NCBI GenBank assembly: GCA_012026795.1
Contig: VEPM01000018.1
Location: 23,216 to 87,215 of the forward strand
Direction: 5' to 3'
Source of the DNA: Candidatus Methanoperedens sp.
GTDB taxonomy: Archaea; Halobacteriota; Methanosarcinia; Methanosarcinales; Methanoperedenaceae
DNA length: 64,000 nucleotides
The first letter of the stretch is position 1, and each line of letters begins with the position of its first letter. The translations under genes and the position numbers were made by a program. Below the pieces are notes generated by a model that saw nothing but the letters and a program-made list of their open reading frames with translations, did no database searches and was not told where the DNA came from. This document shows positions 1-9,428 of the stretch, piece after piece.

Positions 1-392
1 GTTGTTCATGGTTGGTCCCGCAAAAAGTTCCTGAAGGCTATACAAGCTCTTATTGGACTTATGCTATTAAGTACGAGGGCGACGAATCAATTGGAGTTTC
101 ATGGAGAGAATTCCGAAAAGCATATATCGAAAATGGGGGAGATGGCTTTTATGCAGCATGGAGCGTTCCATATCTGGAGCCGGTTATGCAAAATGGATAT
201 TACTATGGGAAAGGGTGCCCGATAAACTGTCCCCAGTACAATGTAAATATATCTTATGAAAAAGGATTATGCCCGGTCGCAGAGTCAATACAGCCCAGGA
301 TCATGCAATTTAAAACGAATTATAGGGATATGGATCTGGCAAAATCCAAGGCGATGGCTTTGAAAAAAACAATAGATAAACTTGAAAAATAA
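1..392 (+). CDS. DegT/DnrJ/EryC1/StrS-family aminotransferase, C-terminal fragment
   Basis: The reading frame is open to the left edge of the window, so only about the last 130 residues of a PLP-dependent sugar aminotransferase are visible. The stretch VPQKVPEGYTSSYWTYAIKY followed by a Pro/Gly-rich segment and CPVAESIQPRIMQ is typical of the DegT fold's C-terminal domain. These enzymes aminate keto-sugar nucleotides. The PLP-binding lysine lies upstream and cannot be checked. Position beside nonulosonate genes suggests it makes an amino-sugar precursor for the surface glycan; that is inference. The TTG at 12 is internal, not the true start. Confidence 0.8.
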   Translation, partial: CSWLVPQKVPEGYTSSYWTYAIKYEGDESIGVSWREFRKAYIENGGDGFYAAWSVPYLEPVMQNGYYYGKGCPINCPQYNVNISYEKGLCPVAESIQPRIMQFKTNYRDMDLAKSKAMALKKTIDKLEK

Positions 393-428
393 TATATGGC
401 TTAATTGTGTTTAAGATGTGATAAAGAA

Positions 429-1499
429 ATGTTCGATATATCATTTTATATGAAGGTGTTTGATCTAAAAAAGCAATTGATGGACGGGGCGATAAAAGAT
501 AGAGATGAGGTATTTAACAAATTTGAGGAGTTTCGAAGCAGGGAACCTGTGATTTATAACATAGAAACTACGAACGCATGCAATATGAAATGCGAAATGT
601 GCCCGCGCACTACCAGGATGACACGGCCGATTGAAACATTGGATATGGAAACTTATGAAAAAATTATAGATCAGATTAAACCCTTTTCGGCCAGCCAGTG
701 GAGTGAATGGGAGAATTTCGTAGAGAAAAATTACAAAATTTCAAGAAATGACATGAGTGAAAATCATTTTTTCCTGTATGTTATTCCGAAAGTTCTGGTT
801 CTTCATGGATATGGGGACCCTTTGCTTGACAGGAATATGCCTGAACGGGTCCGCCTGTTGGAAAAAAGAAACATACCTTCTTATTTCAGCTGCAATCCGG
901 CCAACATCAATATTGAAAGAACAGTAAAAATGTTTGAGAATGGATTGAATTACATCAAATTTTCACTGGAAAGCGTGGACGACACCAGGCATAAAAAAGT
1001 TAGAGGAGAAGCTTCCAATTTTACGGAAAGCTATAAAAAAATTCTTCAATTATTCGAACTTAAACGTAAATATTCATACAAGACAACAATTATTATTACG
1101 ATGCTGAATCTAAATAAGCCCTGGCAGCAGGAAGAATTTAAAAAGCTTCAGGAATCTTTCAAAGGTCTGGATGCTTACGTTTATCTGAAAAGCCAGGATC
1201 AGCAATGGTATCAGGATAATAAAAATAAAACGAATTCTATTCACTGGATAGAGTTCTGTCAATTCCCCTGGTCATCAATGACGATCAAATCCAATGGTGA
1301 ATCTGTAGAATGTGTAGAAGATTTCAATAATGAGATAATCCTGGGGGATGCTAAAAAAGAATCCCTCTATGCTATCTGGAATGGGGAGAAGTATCGAAAA
1401 TTCAGGGAAGATCATTTTAATTTAACACAAGGAATAAAATGCACTGAACAATGCGATATGACTCTTATCGGCAGGTTAGTTAAAAATACCAACAATTAA
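429..1499 (+). CDS. Radical SAM protein with SPASM-like C-terminal domain
   Basis: The motif CNMKCEMC (CxxxCxxC, about residues 51-58) follows NIETTNA, the normal first strand of a radical SAM barrel, and binds a 4Fe-4S cluster and SAM. The C-terminal part has FCQFPWSSMTIKSNG and a later CTEQCD, as in SPASM domains that carry extra Fe-S clusters. Proteins of this type often sit next to DegT aminotransferases in glycan loci and modify sugars or cofactors; the substrate is unknown. ATG 429 is preferred over an in-frame TTG at 405, which would add eight residues without a clear ribosome site. Confidence 0.8.
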   Translation: MFDISFYMKVFDLKKQLMDGAIKDRDEVFNKFEEFRSREPVIYNIETTNACNMKCEMCPRTTRMTRPIETLDMETYEKIIDQIKPFSASQWSEWENFVEKNYKISRNDMSENHFFLYVIPKVLVLHGYGDPLLDRNMPERVRLLEKRNIPSYFSCNPANINIERTVKMFENGLNYIKFSLESVDDTRHKKVRGEASNFTESYKKILQLFELKRKYSYKTTIIITMLNLNKPWQQEEFKKLQESFKGLDAYVYLKSQDQQWYQDNKNKTNSIHWIEFCQFPWSSMTIKSNGESVECVEDFNNEIILGDAKKESLYAIWNGEKYRKFREDHFNLTQGIKCTEQCDMTLIGRLVKNTNN

Positions 1500-1501
1500 A
1501 T

Positions 1502-2305
1502 ATGCTTAACATTACATTTAATTCGGAATTTGAAATGGAAAATACAGCCATTTTTTTAAGAGCTCGGCTTGGGTCATCACGTTTACCTAAAAAGCATCTA
1601 TTGAAATTAAAAGGTAAACCAGTGATACAACATTTGATTGAAAGGATTAAAGCCCATACTCAAATTAAAAATATTGTTCTATGTACCACTACTGATAAGG
1701 AAGATGACAAATTGGAAGATATCGCAAATGAATGTAAAATCAATTGTTTCAGGGGCCATGCAGAATCTGTATTAAAGCGGTATTATGATGCTGGAAAAAA
1801 GTACGGGGTGAAATCGATTGTAAATGTTGATTGTGATGATCTTCTTTTGGATTTTTCATTAATAGATAAAACAGGAGCATTAATGCAAATAATGCCGGAG
1901 GTTGATTATTTGACATGGGAGGGTTACCCGTTAGGTTGTGTTCCTTCAGGAATGAGCTATTCAGGAATAACCAAATTATATGATAGATACCCGGAGGACG
2001 TGGAACATGTATTTATGTATTTTGAAAAATATGAAGAAATAAATAAAACACATCTTCATGTAATAAATAAGACCCTATCCAGAAAATATGTCAGGGATAT
2101 ACGGCTTACCCTGGACTATATGGATGATTTTAAACTTTTTGAAATTATTTACAATAATATCTATGATGAAGATAAATATGTAAGTTTTGATAATTTAATG
2201 GCTTTTTTAGATGAAAACCAGCATTTATTAAAAATCAACAATTATTTAAATGAAGCTTTTATAAAGCACCAGCAATCTGCAATAACTGAAATTAAAAAAC
2301 AATAA
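1502..2305 (+). CDS. Acylneuraminate cytidylyltransferase / SpsF-like nucleotidyltransferase
   Basis: The N-terminal signature FLRARLGSSRLPKKHL is the nucleotide-binding loop of the CMP-KDO/CMP-NeuAc synthetase and SpsF family (GT-A-like fold), and VDCDDLLLD supplies the metal-binding acidic residues. The expected role is activation of a nonulosonic acid with CTP. It directly precedes the NeuB-type synthase and HAD phosphatase. The start may be ATG 1535 (MENTAIF), which matches the usual beginning of the family; the eleven extra residues from 1502 carry no motif. Function fits the cassette well, but the exact sugar cannot be read from sequence. Confidence 0.8.
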   Translation: MLNITFNSEFEMENTAIFLRARLGSSRLPKKHLLKLKGKPVIQHLIERIKAHTQIKNIVLCTTTDKEDDKLEDIANECKINCFRGHAESVLKRYYDAGKKYGVKSIVNVDCDDLLLDFSLIDKTGALMQIMPEVDYLTWEGYPLGCVPSGMSYSGITKLYDRYPEDVEHVFMYFEKYEEINKTHLHVINKTLSRKYVRDIRLTLDYMDDFKLFEIIYNNIYDEDKYVSFDNLMAFLDENQHLLKINNYLNEAFIKHQQSAITEIKKQ

Positions 2306-2343
2306 AGCCTGATAAGTAAGAAAATTTCATTTGACGGAGAATC

Positions 2344-3414
2344 ATGAACAAGGAAATATCAAAGAAAAAAGTGACAATTGGTAATATTCTGGTTGGAGAT
2401 GGTTGTAAAACTTTTATAATTGCAGAAATAGGCATAAATCACCAGGGTGATGTTGAAATAGCTAAGAAAATGATTGACACGGCAATCAGCTGCGGGGCAG
2501 ATGCCGTAAAGTTCCAGAAACGAACGATCAACAAGATTTTAACAAAAGAGGCTCTTGAAAAACCATATTGTGGACCTCATAGTTTTGGGGCTACGTACGG
2601 CGAGCACAGAAAAGCGCTTGAATTATCCAGGGATAATTATTTTGAGCTTAAAAAATATTGTGATAATAAAAATATTATATTCCTGGCAAGTCCATGGGAT
2701 GAAGAAAGTGCAGATTTTCTTGAAGAATTGAACGTTCCTGCTTATAAAATTGCATCTGCCGACTTGACTAACATACCTCTTCTGGAGCACATTGCGAAAA
2801 AAGGAAAACCCGTTATATTGGCAACAGGAATGGCGGATATTTCTGAAATTGATTATGCTGTGGAATTATTAAAGAATTATACACATGATATTATACTGAT
2901 GCAATGTACATCAACTTATCCATGTGCTATTTCTGATATAAATTTAAATGTTATACCAGTGCTTCGGAAACGGTATGGCTTGCTGGTAGGTTATTCCGGC
3001 CATGATGATGGAATTATTGCTCCTGTGATAGCAGCAGTCCTGGGCGCATGTGTAGTAGAAAAACACTTTACATTAAACAGAACCTGGAAAGGTGGAGATC
3101 ATGCTGCATCACTTGAACCTTACGGTTTATCGAAAATGATACGTGATATCCATAATATTAAAGATTCTCTCGGGTCCGGTGAAAAGAAAATATTGGATTC
3201 GGAAATCCCGATAAGGCATAAGCTGGCAAAGAGTATTGTTTCTACATGCTTTATTGGTAAAGGAACGGTAATTGAGAGAAATATGCTGACAACAAAAAGT
3301 CCGGGAACTGGCATTCCGCCAAAAGAGATCGGGAAAATTGTTGGAAAAAAAGCATTAAATAATATTGATGAAGACGTGGTTATCAATTATAAAGATGTGG
3401 ATTTGAACCAATGA
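2344..3414 (+). CDS. neuB: NeuB-type nonulosonate (sialic-acid-like) synthase
   Basis: Condenses phosphoenolpyruvate with a hexosamine or hexose to make a nine-carbon sialic-acid-like sugar. Visible family features are IAEIGINHQGD near residue 28, AVKFQKRT, GYSGHDDGI, and EKHFTLNRTWKGGDH, which includes metal- and PEP-binding residues. A C-terminal SAF (antifreeze-like) domain occupies about residues 290-350. Length (356 aa) is normal. The product could be legionaminic, pseudaminic, KDN-like or NeuAc-like acid; the neighbouring phosphatase hints at a 9-phosphate intermediate. The downstream HAD gene overlaps its stop by 4 bp, so the two are translationally coupled. Confidence 0.9.
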   Translation: MNKEISKKKVTIGNILVGDGCKTFIIAEIGINHQGDVEIAKKMIDTAISCGADAVKFQKRTINKILTKEALEKPYCGPHSFGATYGEHRKALELSRDNYFELKKYCDNKNIIFLASPWDEESADFLEELNVPAYKIASADLTNIPLLEHIAKKGKPVILATGMADISEIDYAVELLKNYTHDIILMQCTSTYPCAISDINLNVIPVLRKRYGLLVGYSGHDDGIIAPVIAAVLGACVVEKHFTLNRTWKGGDHAASLEPYGLSKMIRDIHNIKDSLGSGEKKILDSEIPIRHKLAKSIVSTCFIGKGTVIERNMLTTKSPGTGIPPKEIGKIVGKKALNNIDEDVVINYKDVDLNQ

Positions 3415-3947
3415 AAGCAAAGCTGGGCCGGATAAAACTGCTGGCTATGGATGTTGATGGAGTGTTGACTGATGGCAGCATGTATTACTCTGAAAATGGG
3501 GATGAACTAAAAAAATTTAATACACGCGATGGAATGGGAATACAACTTTTGAAGGAAAATGGCATTAAAATAGCAATCATTACAAAAGAAAAAACTAAAC
3601 TTGTTGAGAGGCGAGCAAACAAACTTAGGGTGGATAATTTATATCAAGGGGTTGAAAACAAATTATTGGCACTTGAGGAACTAAAAAACAAATATAATCT
3701 GGATTATTCTGAAATAGCATATATCGGGGATGATATAAATGATATATGCGTTCTTAAAAAGGTAGGGATATCGATATGTCCTGCTGATGCAATCATTGAT
3801 GTAAAAAAAGTATGCAGCTATATAGCAAAGAAAAAAGGCGGGGAAGGAGTTGTGAGGGAATTTTATGAACTATGGGAAAATAGAATGATCCAGAATCATA
3901 GCTTGAAAATGGACAATTCACTGGCAGGAAAATCTTATGAAATGTAA
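3411..3947 (+). CDS. KdsC-like HAD phosphatase (candidate nonulosonate-9-phosphate phosphatase)
   Basis: A small cap-less (type C0) HAD phosphatase. DVDGVLTD at residues 14-21 gives the nucleophile Asp14 and acid/base Asp16, IAIITKEKT is motif II, and YIGDDINDI is the metal-binding motif. KDO-8-phosphate phosphatase (KdsC) belongs here, as do bacterial KDN-9-phosphate phosphatases found beside NeuB-type synthases. Because the gene overlaps neuB by 4 bp, dephosphorylation of the NeuB product is the best inference. The C-terminus overlaps the next methyltransferase gene by 11 bp. Confidence 0.85.
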   Translation: MKAKLGRIKLLAMDVDGVLTDGSMYYSENGDELKKFNTRDGMGIQLLKENGIKIAIITKEKTKLVERRANKLRVDNLYQGVENKLLALEELKNKYNLDYSEIAYIGDDINDICVLKKVGISICPADAIIDVKKVCSYIAKKKGGEGVVREFYELWENRMIQNHSLKMDNSLAGKSYEM

Positions 3948-4884
3948 TTTTTGTGAGTCACCGAATAATTCAATAATTTTTGATTGGACAAGACATGAGA
4001 AAAATAATATATTAAAATGTAATAATTGTGGTCTGGTTTTCAAAGAAATGGCAAGTACCAATAAAGAGATCGAGTCATTTTATAAAGAAAAGTACAGGAA
4101 AATAAAAACATTGCCTGTTCAAACTGCAGAGGAACACCATAATGATAAAGTTTCAATAAAGGATGCCAGAGATAGAACCCGGTTCATTTCAGAAAATGTT
4201 GATCTCAAAGGTAAAAAAATCCTTGAAATAGGTTCTGCATCAGGTGGTTTAATGGAAAATTTGAGAGATGCAGGTGCCCAGATTGAGGGAATTGAATTGA
4301 ATGATGAATACCGGGAGTATTCTAAAGAACTTGGATTTAATATTTTTAACAAGCCTGTTGAATATATGAATTTCAACGAAAGATATGATATAATCGTATC
4401 TTTTCATACAATTGAACATTTTGTAGATGTAAAATCCGCAGTAAAATCAATATTTTCAGCATTAAAACCGAATGGGATTTTCCTCGGGGAAGTTCCCAAT
4501 GAAAATGACTGGAGAATCTCAATATTTAATAATGAGATTATTAAACGATTTCATTATGAACCCAACCACTATTATTATTTTTCGCCCAAAGTATTAAAGA
4601 ATTATCTTGAAACATGTGGTTTTAATGAAATCAGACTTGAAACGGTTGAGCGTTACAACAGTCTTTTGCAATTAAAAAATATACTTTGTAATACATATTC
4701 TGAGAATAATATTGAGGACATATTAGAAAAGTATATAATTCCCAAAAATGAAAAGGATGATGTCAGGTTACCTCATGTAGATGACAAAATAGAAAGTGAA
4801 TTTAATCGAATTTTCGAACAAGCTGTTAATTCTGAATTAAAGGGTAATTGTTTGAGATTTGTAGCATCTAAGGTTACACAATAG
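3937..4884 (+). CDS. Class I SAM methyltransferase with N-terminal zinc ribbon
   Basis: The N-terminus has CNFC (Cys3, Cys6) and later CNNC, a four-cysteine zinc ribbon seen in sugar and small-molecule methyltransferases. The Methyltransf_23-type Rossmann domain follows: KILEIGSASGG is the SAM-binding loop and IIVSFHTIEHF is motif IV/post-II. The C-terminal about 100 residues are not recognised. In this context it probably methylates a sugar nucleotide or glycan. It overlaps the HAD phosphatase gene, so it is expressed with the nonulosonate cassette. Confidence 0.8.
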   Translation: MKCNFCESPNNSIIFDWTRHEKNNILKCNNCGLVFKEMASTNKEIESFYKEKYRKIKTLPVQTAEEHHNDKVSIKDARDRTRFISENVDLKGKKILEIGSASGGLMENLRDAGAQIEGIELNDEYREYSKELGFNIFNKPVEYMNFNERYDIIVSFHTIEHFVDVKSAVKSIFSALKPNGIFLGEVPNENDWRISIFNNEIIKRFHYEPNHYYYFSPKVLKNYLETCGFNEIRLETVERYNSLLQLKNILCNTYSENNIEDILEKYIIPKNEKDDVRLPHVDDKIESEFNRIFEQAVNSELKGNCLRFVASKVTQ

Positions 4885-4904
4885 AAAATAGAAGATAAAG
4901 CCTC

Positions 4905-6095
4905 ATGAAAAACATCTACTACATATGCGGCCATTTCACTGACCTTGTAGAATATCATGAGTTATGTTCATTTTTCCAAAAGTTCTTTCCTGAAGTAAAA
5001 CAGCATCTGATGTTAGTTGAACACCCCTATTTCTCGCTGGTAAATTATAGAAAGTTTTTGGAAGGTTTTGATTCTGTGATCAGGCTACCGGTTTGTGAAT
5101 GTGCTTACACGAATCGTTGGTATTACGAGTTGTTGCCTTGGATTATTTTTAAACGATTTATTGATGTCAAAGCGTTTCTCAACGAAGAAAAGAAAATCAG
5201 CTTTCAAGACGATTCACTATGTATAATTTCTGAAATGACAGAAGCCACACTATCGGTGAGATTACTTTTAAGGAAATTTCGAACCGAAACAATACATTCT
5301 GTGATTTGCCGGATAGGCCCATGCTATCACAGAAGCCTTGAATGTGATACCAACAGCTGGCTATCCTGGCTACTGCATAATAAATATATATTAATTGGAG
5401 CATATCCGGTTTCAGTGTATTTATATGGATGGATGGTCGTTGAACGAAGATACTATCAGGAGAGAAATATCATCGATTGTTTCCTTGTATTCTCGAAAAA
5501 ATTTGAAAAGCATGATGACTATATTGAAATCAAATATCCATTGATTGAAAATAAACAATTTGAAACCCAACAAAAAAGATTTGTTTTCTTTTTTGATGAT
5601 GGATTGGGATGGACATCCCTGTTTTCTAATATCTCAAGAGAAAAGTGGATTGCTACAATGAATCAGATATTGCATGCCTTGACTGATCTTTATAGGGATG
5701 AAAACGTAGTTCTGTTACTCAAAGCTCATCCTGCTGAAAATGGGAATATCCCTTATGACCTGGCGGGATTTGAAATATATAATAAAAATGAAACGTCAGA
5801 AATGATTTATTCGATGCGTAAAGAAGAGATTCGAGCAGTATACTCTGTCGCATCCACTTCATCACGTTCAGCCAGTTTGTATGGAATAGACAGTTATGTT
5901 TTTTATGAGATGTTTGATTTCCCAGAAAAGGTGATGGCCAGGCATAAAAGGTATCTATTAGATTTTAGTAATGTAGTGAGTATCCGAAATCTTAATTTGC
6001 TACAAAAACCTGAACTAAAGAATTATTCACTACCAACGACAAACAAGGATTTAGAACAGCTGGCACAGCTTTTCCGGGAACTAAATAAGAGATGA
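4905..6095 (+). CDS. Sialyltransferase/polysialyltransferase-like glycosyltransferase
   Basis: A 396-residue protein without an N-terminal Rossmann glycine loop. Two features resemble bacterial sialyltransferases with a GT-B fold: an HP motif (LLLKAHPAEN, about residue 271) and a serine-rich motif (YSVASTSSRSAS, about residue 312) that binds the CMP phosphate. It directly follows genes for making and CMP-activating a nonulosonic acid, which supports a role transferring that sugar. Overall similarity to known families is not certain from reading alone, so the call is a hypothesis built on motif plus context. Confidence 0.55.
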   Translation: MKNIYYICGHFTDLVEYHELCSFFQKFFPEVKQHLMLVEHPYFSLVNYRKFLEGFDSVIRLPVCECAYTNRWYYELLPWIIFKRFIDVKAFLNEEKKISFQDDSLCIISEMTEATLSVRLLLRKFRTETIHSVICRIGPCYHRSLECDTNSWLSWLLHNKYILIGAYPVSVYLYGWMVVERRYYQERNIIDCFLVFSKKFEKHDDYIEIKYPLIENKQFETQQKRFVFFFDDGLGWTSLFSNISREKWIATMNQILHALTDLYRDENVVLLLKAHPAENGNIPYDLAGFEIYNKNETSEMIYSMRKEEIRAVYSVASTSSRSASLYGIDSYVFYEMFDFPEKVMARHKRYLLDFSNVVSIRNLNLLQKPELKNYSLPTTNKDLEQLAQLFRELNKR

Positions 6096-6128
6096 AAACA
6101 ATATATTATGCAACAATGAGGAAATAAA

Positions 6129-6926
6129 ATGCAAGTGATAATCCGAAAGTTGAAGAAACACTTTATAAAGGATCATAAAAAAGTGCAGATACCATCAAAC
6201 ATGGTGAATGAATTTACAAAGGGTTTTTATAATGACAGGGCTGCAAAGTGGCATGAATGTATAAGTTATCAGGCAGATGTCAGTATACGTAAGTTATCAA
6301 TAAATTCGTATTTGGAAAAAATTAAAAGAAACGATTTTAACTTTGGATATCCGGATATCACACGAAGAATTTATGAAATTATTTGTGAACTTGTTGAAAC
6401 AGAGAATCTAAAGATAGGAGCGGATGTCGGTTGTGAAACGGGTGCATACCCGGCTATACAAATTGCAGCAGGAATCGAAATATGTAATGTTTTTGAGATA
6501 AGAGATATCGAGGTAGATAATGAGAAAGTAATTGTGCAACGCATTGACCTATGCAACAATTCAAACTTGCAACCAAAATATGATTTAATTACTTGTATCA
6601 GCACCATTGAACATATAGGATTAGGACGTTACAGTGATCCGCTTGACTCATTTGGTGATCTGAAAATGATGGATTCTATTCGCAAAATTATGAAGCCCGG
6701 AGGTTTTGCAATCATAGTCTTCCCATGTCATCCAGATTATGAGGGACATGTAGTTTTCAATGCTCATAGATTGTATACTCCATATAGAATAGCACAATTG
6801 TTCGAAGGATTTGAGATTGTAGATATTCCGGGTGTAAAAGAAAGCGAATTAAATGTTGGTACATTTGGCGGTGTTCCATACATTCAACAAATTAGAATTA
6901 TTAGAAAAAGAAAGAATTTGAATTGA
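6129..6926 (+). CDS. SAM-dependent methyltransferase-like protein
   Basis: A 265-residue protein whose centre has GADVGCETGAYPAIQ, a degenerate SAM-binding glycine loop, then ITCISTIEHIGLG and MKPGGFAIIVFP, the motif IV and post-strand-5 regions of class I methyltransferases. The N-terminal 80 residues are basic and unassigned. A ribosome site (GAGG, about 6126 minus 6) supports the ATG. The substrate is unknown; location in the glycan locus suggests sugar O- or C-methylation. Base composition is more AT-rich than in genes at either end of the window. Confidence 0.65.
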   Translation: MQVIIRKLKKHFIKDHKKVQIPSNMVNEFTKGFYNDRAAKWHECISYQADVSIRKLSINSYLEKIKRNDFNFGYPDITRRIYEIICELVETENLKIGADVGCETGAYPAIQIAAGIEICNVFEIRDIEVDNEKVIVQRIDLCNNSNLQPKYDLITCISTIEHIGLGRYSDPLDSFGDLKMMDSIRKIMKPGGFAIIVFPCHPDYEGHVVFNAHRLYTPYRIAQLFEGFEIVDIPGVKESELNVGTFGGVPYIQQIRIIRKRKNLN

Positions 6927-6960
6927 AGGAAGATGATAGCAAAATTCTTTGGAGATTTAG

Positions 6961-7479
6961 ATGAAATTACATTTGGGTTGTGGAAACATAAAATTGGAAA
7001 ATTTTATAAATATTGATTCAAGAAAGACAATAGCAACAGATAAAATAATGGATATATCAAGTCTAAATGAATATGATAATAATTCAATAGAGTTAATATA
7101 TTCTTGTCATTGTTTAGAACATTTTAGTTATACAGATGTAAAAAGAATATTAAATGAATGGAATAGGGTATTAGTTACAAATGGAGAATTGATTATAAGA
7201 GTACCTAATTTTGATATACTGGTAAATACATATTTATTAAGAATCAGCAAAAAAGGATTAAAATATCGAACATTAGATATAAACCTGTTGGGAGATTTTT
7301 TAGGTGGGCAGGACTATCCTGAGAATACTCATAAGGCTTTTTTCAATGAAAAACTTACCAGGAATATTTTACATGAATCGGGATTTATTAATATAAAAAA
7401 AATAGATTATGATTATTTCCCCGTAAATGATGCAAGCAGACATTATTCTACAATGGGATTTAGTTCTAAAAAAGGTTAA
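6961..7479 (+). CDS. Short class I SAM methyltransferase
   Basis: Begins almost at once with LHLGCGNIKLENFINID, the SAM loop of the predicted SAM-dependent methyltransferase group common in polysaccharide loci, followed by CHCLEHF and a strand-5 region NGELIIRVPNFD. At 172 aa it is a minimal methyltransferase domain. A GGAG ribosome site precedes the ATG. The gene is strikingly AT-rich, as is its downstream neighbour, suggesting recent acquisition. Likely acts on a glycan or its precursor. Confidence 0.75.
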   Translation: MKLHLGCGNIKLENFINIDSRKTIATDKIMDISSLNEYDNNSIELIYSCHCLEHFSYTDVKRILNEWNRVLVTNGELIIRVPNFDILVNTYLLRISKKGLKYRTLDINLLGDFLGGQDYPENTHKAFFNEKLTRNILHESGFINIKKIDYDYFPVNDASRHYSTMGFSSKKG

Positions 7480-7483
7480 AAAT

Positions 7484-8365
7484 ATGAATAAACCAACTTG
7501 GCTTTTAGATCATAAACAAAATGTTTACTCACAATCAGGTGAGGATGGAATAATTGAGAATATCCTTGATATTATTACTCCACTCAACAAATGGTGCGTA
7601 GAATTTGGGGCGCACGATGGTAAAACGATGAGTAATACAAGGAATCTAATCGAAAATAAAAACTATTCATCAATTTTAATAGAGGGGGATAAAAGAAAAT
7701 TCATAGAATTACAAAAGAATTACTTAAATAATAATAAAGTAATTACGATAAATCAATTCGTTGGATTTGAAGGAGAATATACTCTTGATAAGATTTTAAA
7801 GAAAACTTGTATTCCGGTAGATTTTGACTTTCTCAGTATTGATGTGGATGGAAATGATTATCATATATGGAGTGAGATGTTGACTTACAAACCGAAAGTA
7901 ATCTGTGTTGAGTTCAATCCGACAATTCCTACAAATATTGAATTTGTACAATCAAAAGATATGTCAGTTAACCAGGGTTCAAGTTTATTATCGTTGATGA
8001 AACTTGGAGTTATAAAAGGATATGAATTAGTATCTGTCTTGGATTTTAATGCGTTTTTCATAAGGAAGGAATATTATCCATTGTTTCAGATTGAAAACAA
8101 TACTCCAGAAGTAATGAGAACAAATTTAGATTCAATTACATACTTCTTCCAAGGCTTTGATGGAACGATTTTTCTACGAGGAAATATGAGATTATCCTGG
8201 CATGGTGTTGATTTGAAAGAATCAAAAATCCAGCATCTACCAAAATTTCTTCGTAAACGTAATCTTGGAACAATCGAATTGATGATATTGCAGCTTTGGA
8301 TATTATTTTTAAATCCTAATATTTTTATTATTAAACTGAAAAAAATAGTTTCCGGGATTAAATAG
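7484..8365 (+). CDS. FkbM-like methyltransferase
   Basis: SQSGEDGIIENIL near the start, WCVEFGAHDGKTMSNT as SAM-binding motif and DFLSIDVDGNDYHIW in the centre are the pattern of FkbM/Methyltransf_21 proteins found in cell-surface polysaccharide clusters. ATG 7484 was chosen because it lies five bases after the previous stop; an upstream in-frame ATG at 7427 would overlap that gene and adds no family residues. The substrate is not known. The last 30 residues are hydrophobic and may form a membrane-associated helix. Confidence 0.75.
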   Translation: MNKPTWLLDHKQNVYSQSGEDGIIENILDIITPLNKWCVEFGAHDGKTMSNTRNLIENKNYSSILIEGDKRKFIELQKNYLNNNKVITINQFVGFEGEYTLDKILKKTCIPVDFDFLSIDVDGNDYHIWSEMLTYKPKVICVEFNPTIPTNIEFVQSKDMSVNQGSSLLSLMKLGVIKGYELVSVLDFNAFFIRKEYYPLFQIENNTPEVMRTNLDSITYFFQGFDGTIFLRGNMRLSWHGVDLKESKIQHLPKFLRKRNLGTIELMILQLWILFLNPNIFIIKLKKIVSGIK

Positions 8366-8402
8366 CAAGAAAAAAATTTAGTCAATGATGGAGTTACATA
8401 AT

Positions 8403-9428
8403 ATGAGTGTTGCAATCGCAATCAAGATAGGCAGTCCAAATAGTAAACTGAATCTTGTAAAAACTACAATAAGAAGTATAATGACAAATATTGGGACTGA
8501 TAAGTATAAAATAATTATTGAGATAGCCCCCTTCGTAAATGAGCAAATAAAAAAATACATCTATAATCTGAAAAGCGAGAATAGTGAACAAATCGATTTA
8601 ATGCCCGAAAAACAATCTTATTGGGCTGATTTCATCAACAATTCAATTGATAGATCAAATGGGTACAAGTATTTCATTAAGTCTCATGATGATATAGAAT
8701 TGCTGACATCTAACTTTCTCCCCAATGTTGAAGATATATTAAGAAACATTCGTGAACCAGTCGGATGGGTGAGTTTCACAGACAAAGATTATTTGAACGG
8801 TCATTGGGCTCCGTCCACTAGGCCAGGACATCATAAAGATCATCTTTTTGAAAATGGTTGGAACAGAAGAAAACTATTTCAGTTTCATAGCCTACCGGAT
8901 AAATGGGAGAATCCGTTTCTTTTCAATCATCGTGTACATTCAATTGATACCAAAATCAGAAGCATATTGCATATGGAATATCGTTTGCCTTCTGAACATT
9001 TGAGAGAATATTACGCGAACTTGCCATACGATTTTCCCAAAGCTCCGGTGAAATGTCATGCACCTTTTAATCACTTTGTACTTATTGAAATGGATAAATT
9101 GAAGAAAATCGGAAAATGTGAAAATTGGGGGACATACAATGCCCTATTGGTAGATGAAGATTGGGGATTACGAGCACTTCAGTTAAATCTCAATAATATC
9201 TGGATTCCTAATATAGAATATAGCCACTATAGACCATATGGAGGAACGCGTTCTTGGACTCAAATCGAAAAAAATGCAGAGCGTGTGCATAAGCTATTTT
9301 TTGAGAAATGGGGTTTTCATTCCGAAGGCAGAACTAATGAATTAGATTTCATAAAAGATAAGTATGGTAATACGAATATACCTTGGTCAATTGACCGAAG
9401 AACATATGAATGGGAGTATATACAATGA
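8403..9428 (+). CDS. Putative glycosyltransferase (GT-A-like)
   Basis: The N-terminal region lays out like a GT-A nucleotide-sugar binding fold: AIAIKIG, a strand/helix pattern, then YFIKSHDDIEL with an acidic triad in the position of a DxD metal site. The rest contains aromatic-rich segments and a late DEDWGLRAL that resembles the catalytic ED motif of GT2-like enzymes. No precise family is recognised. ATG 8403 is preferred over 8385 because GGAG lies just upstream. Its stop overlaps the next epimerase start. Confidence 0.55.
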   Translation: MSVAIAIKIGSPNSKLNLVKTTIRSIMTNIGTDKYKIIIEIAPFVNEQIKKYIYNLKSENSEQIDLMPEKQSYWADFINNSIDRSNGYKYFIKSHDDIELLTSNFLPNVEDILRNIREPVGWVSFTDKDYLNGHWAPSTRPGHHKDHLFENGWNRRKLFQFHSLPDKWENPFLFNHRVHSIDTKIRSILHMEYRLPSEHLREYYANLPYDFPKAPVKCHAPFNHFVLIEMDKLKKIGKCENWGTYNALLVDEDWGLRALQLNLNNIWIPNIEYSHYRPYGGTRSWTQIEKNAERVHKLFFEKWGFHSEGRTNELDFIKDKYGNTNIPWSIDRRTYEWEYIQ

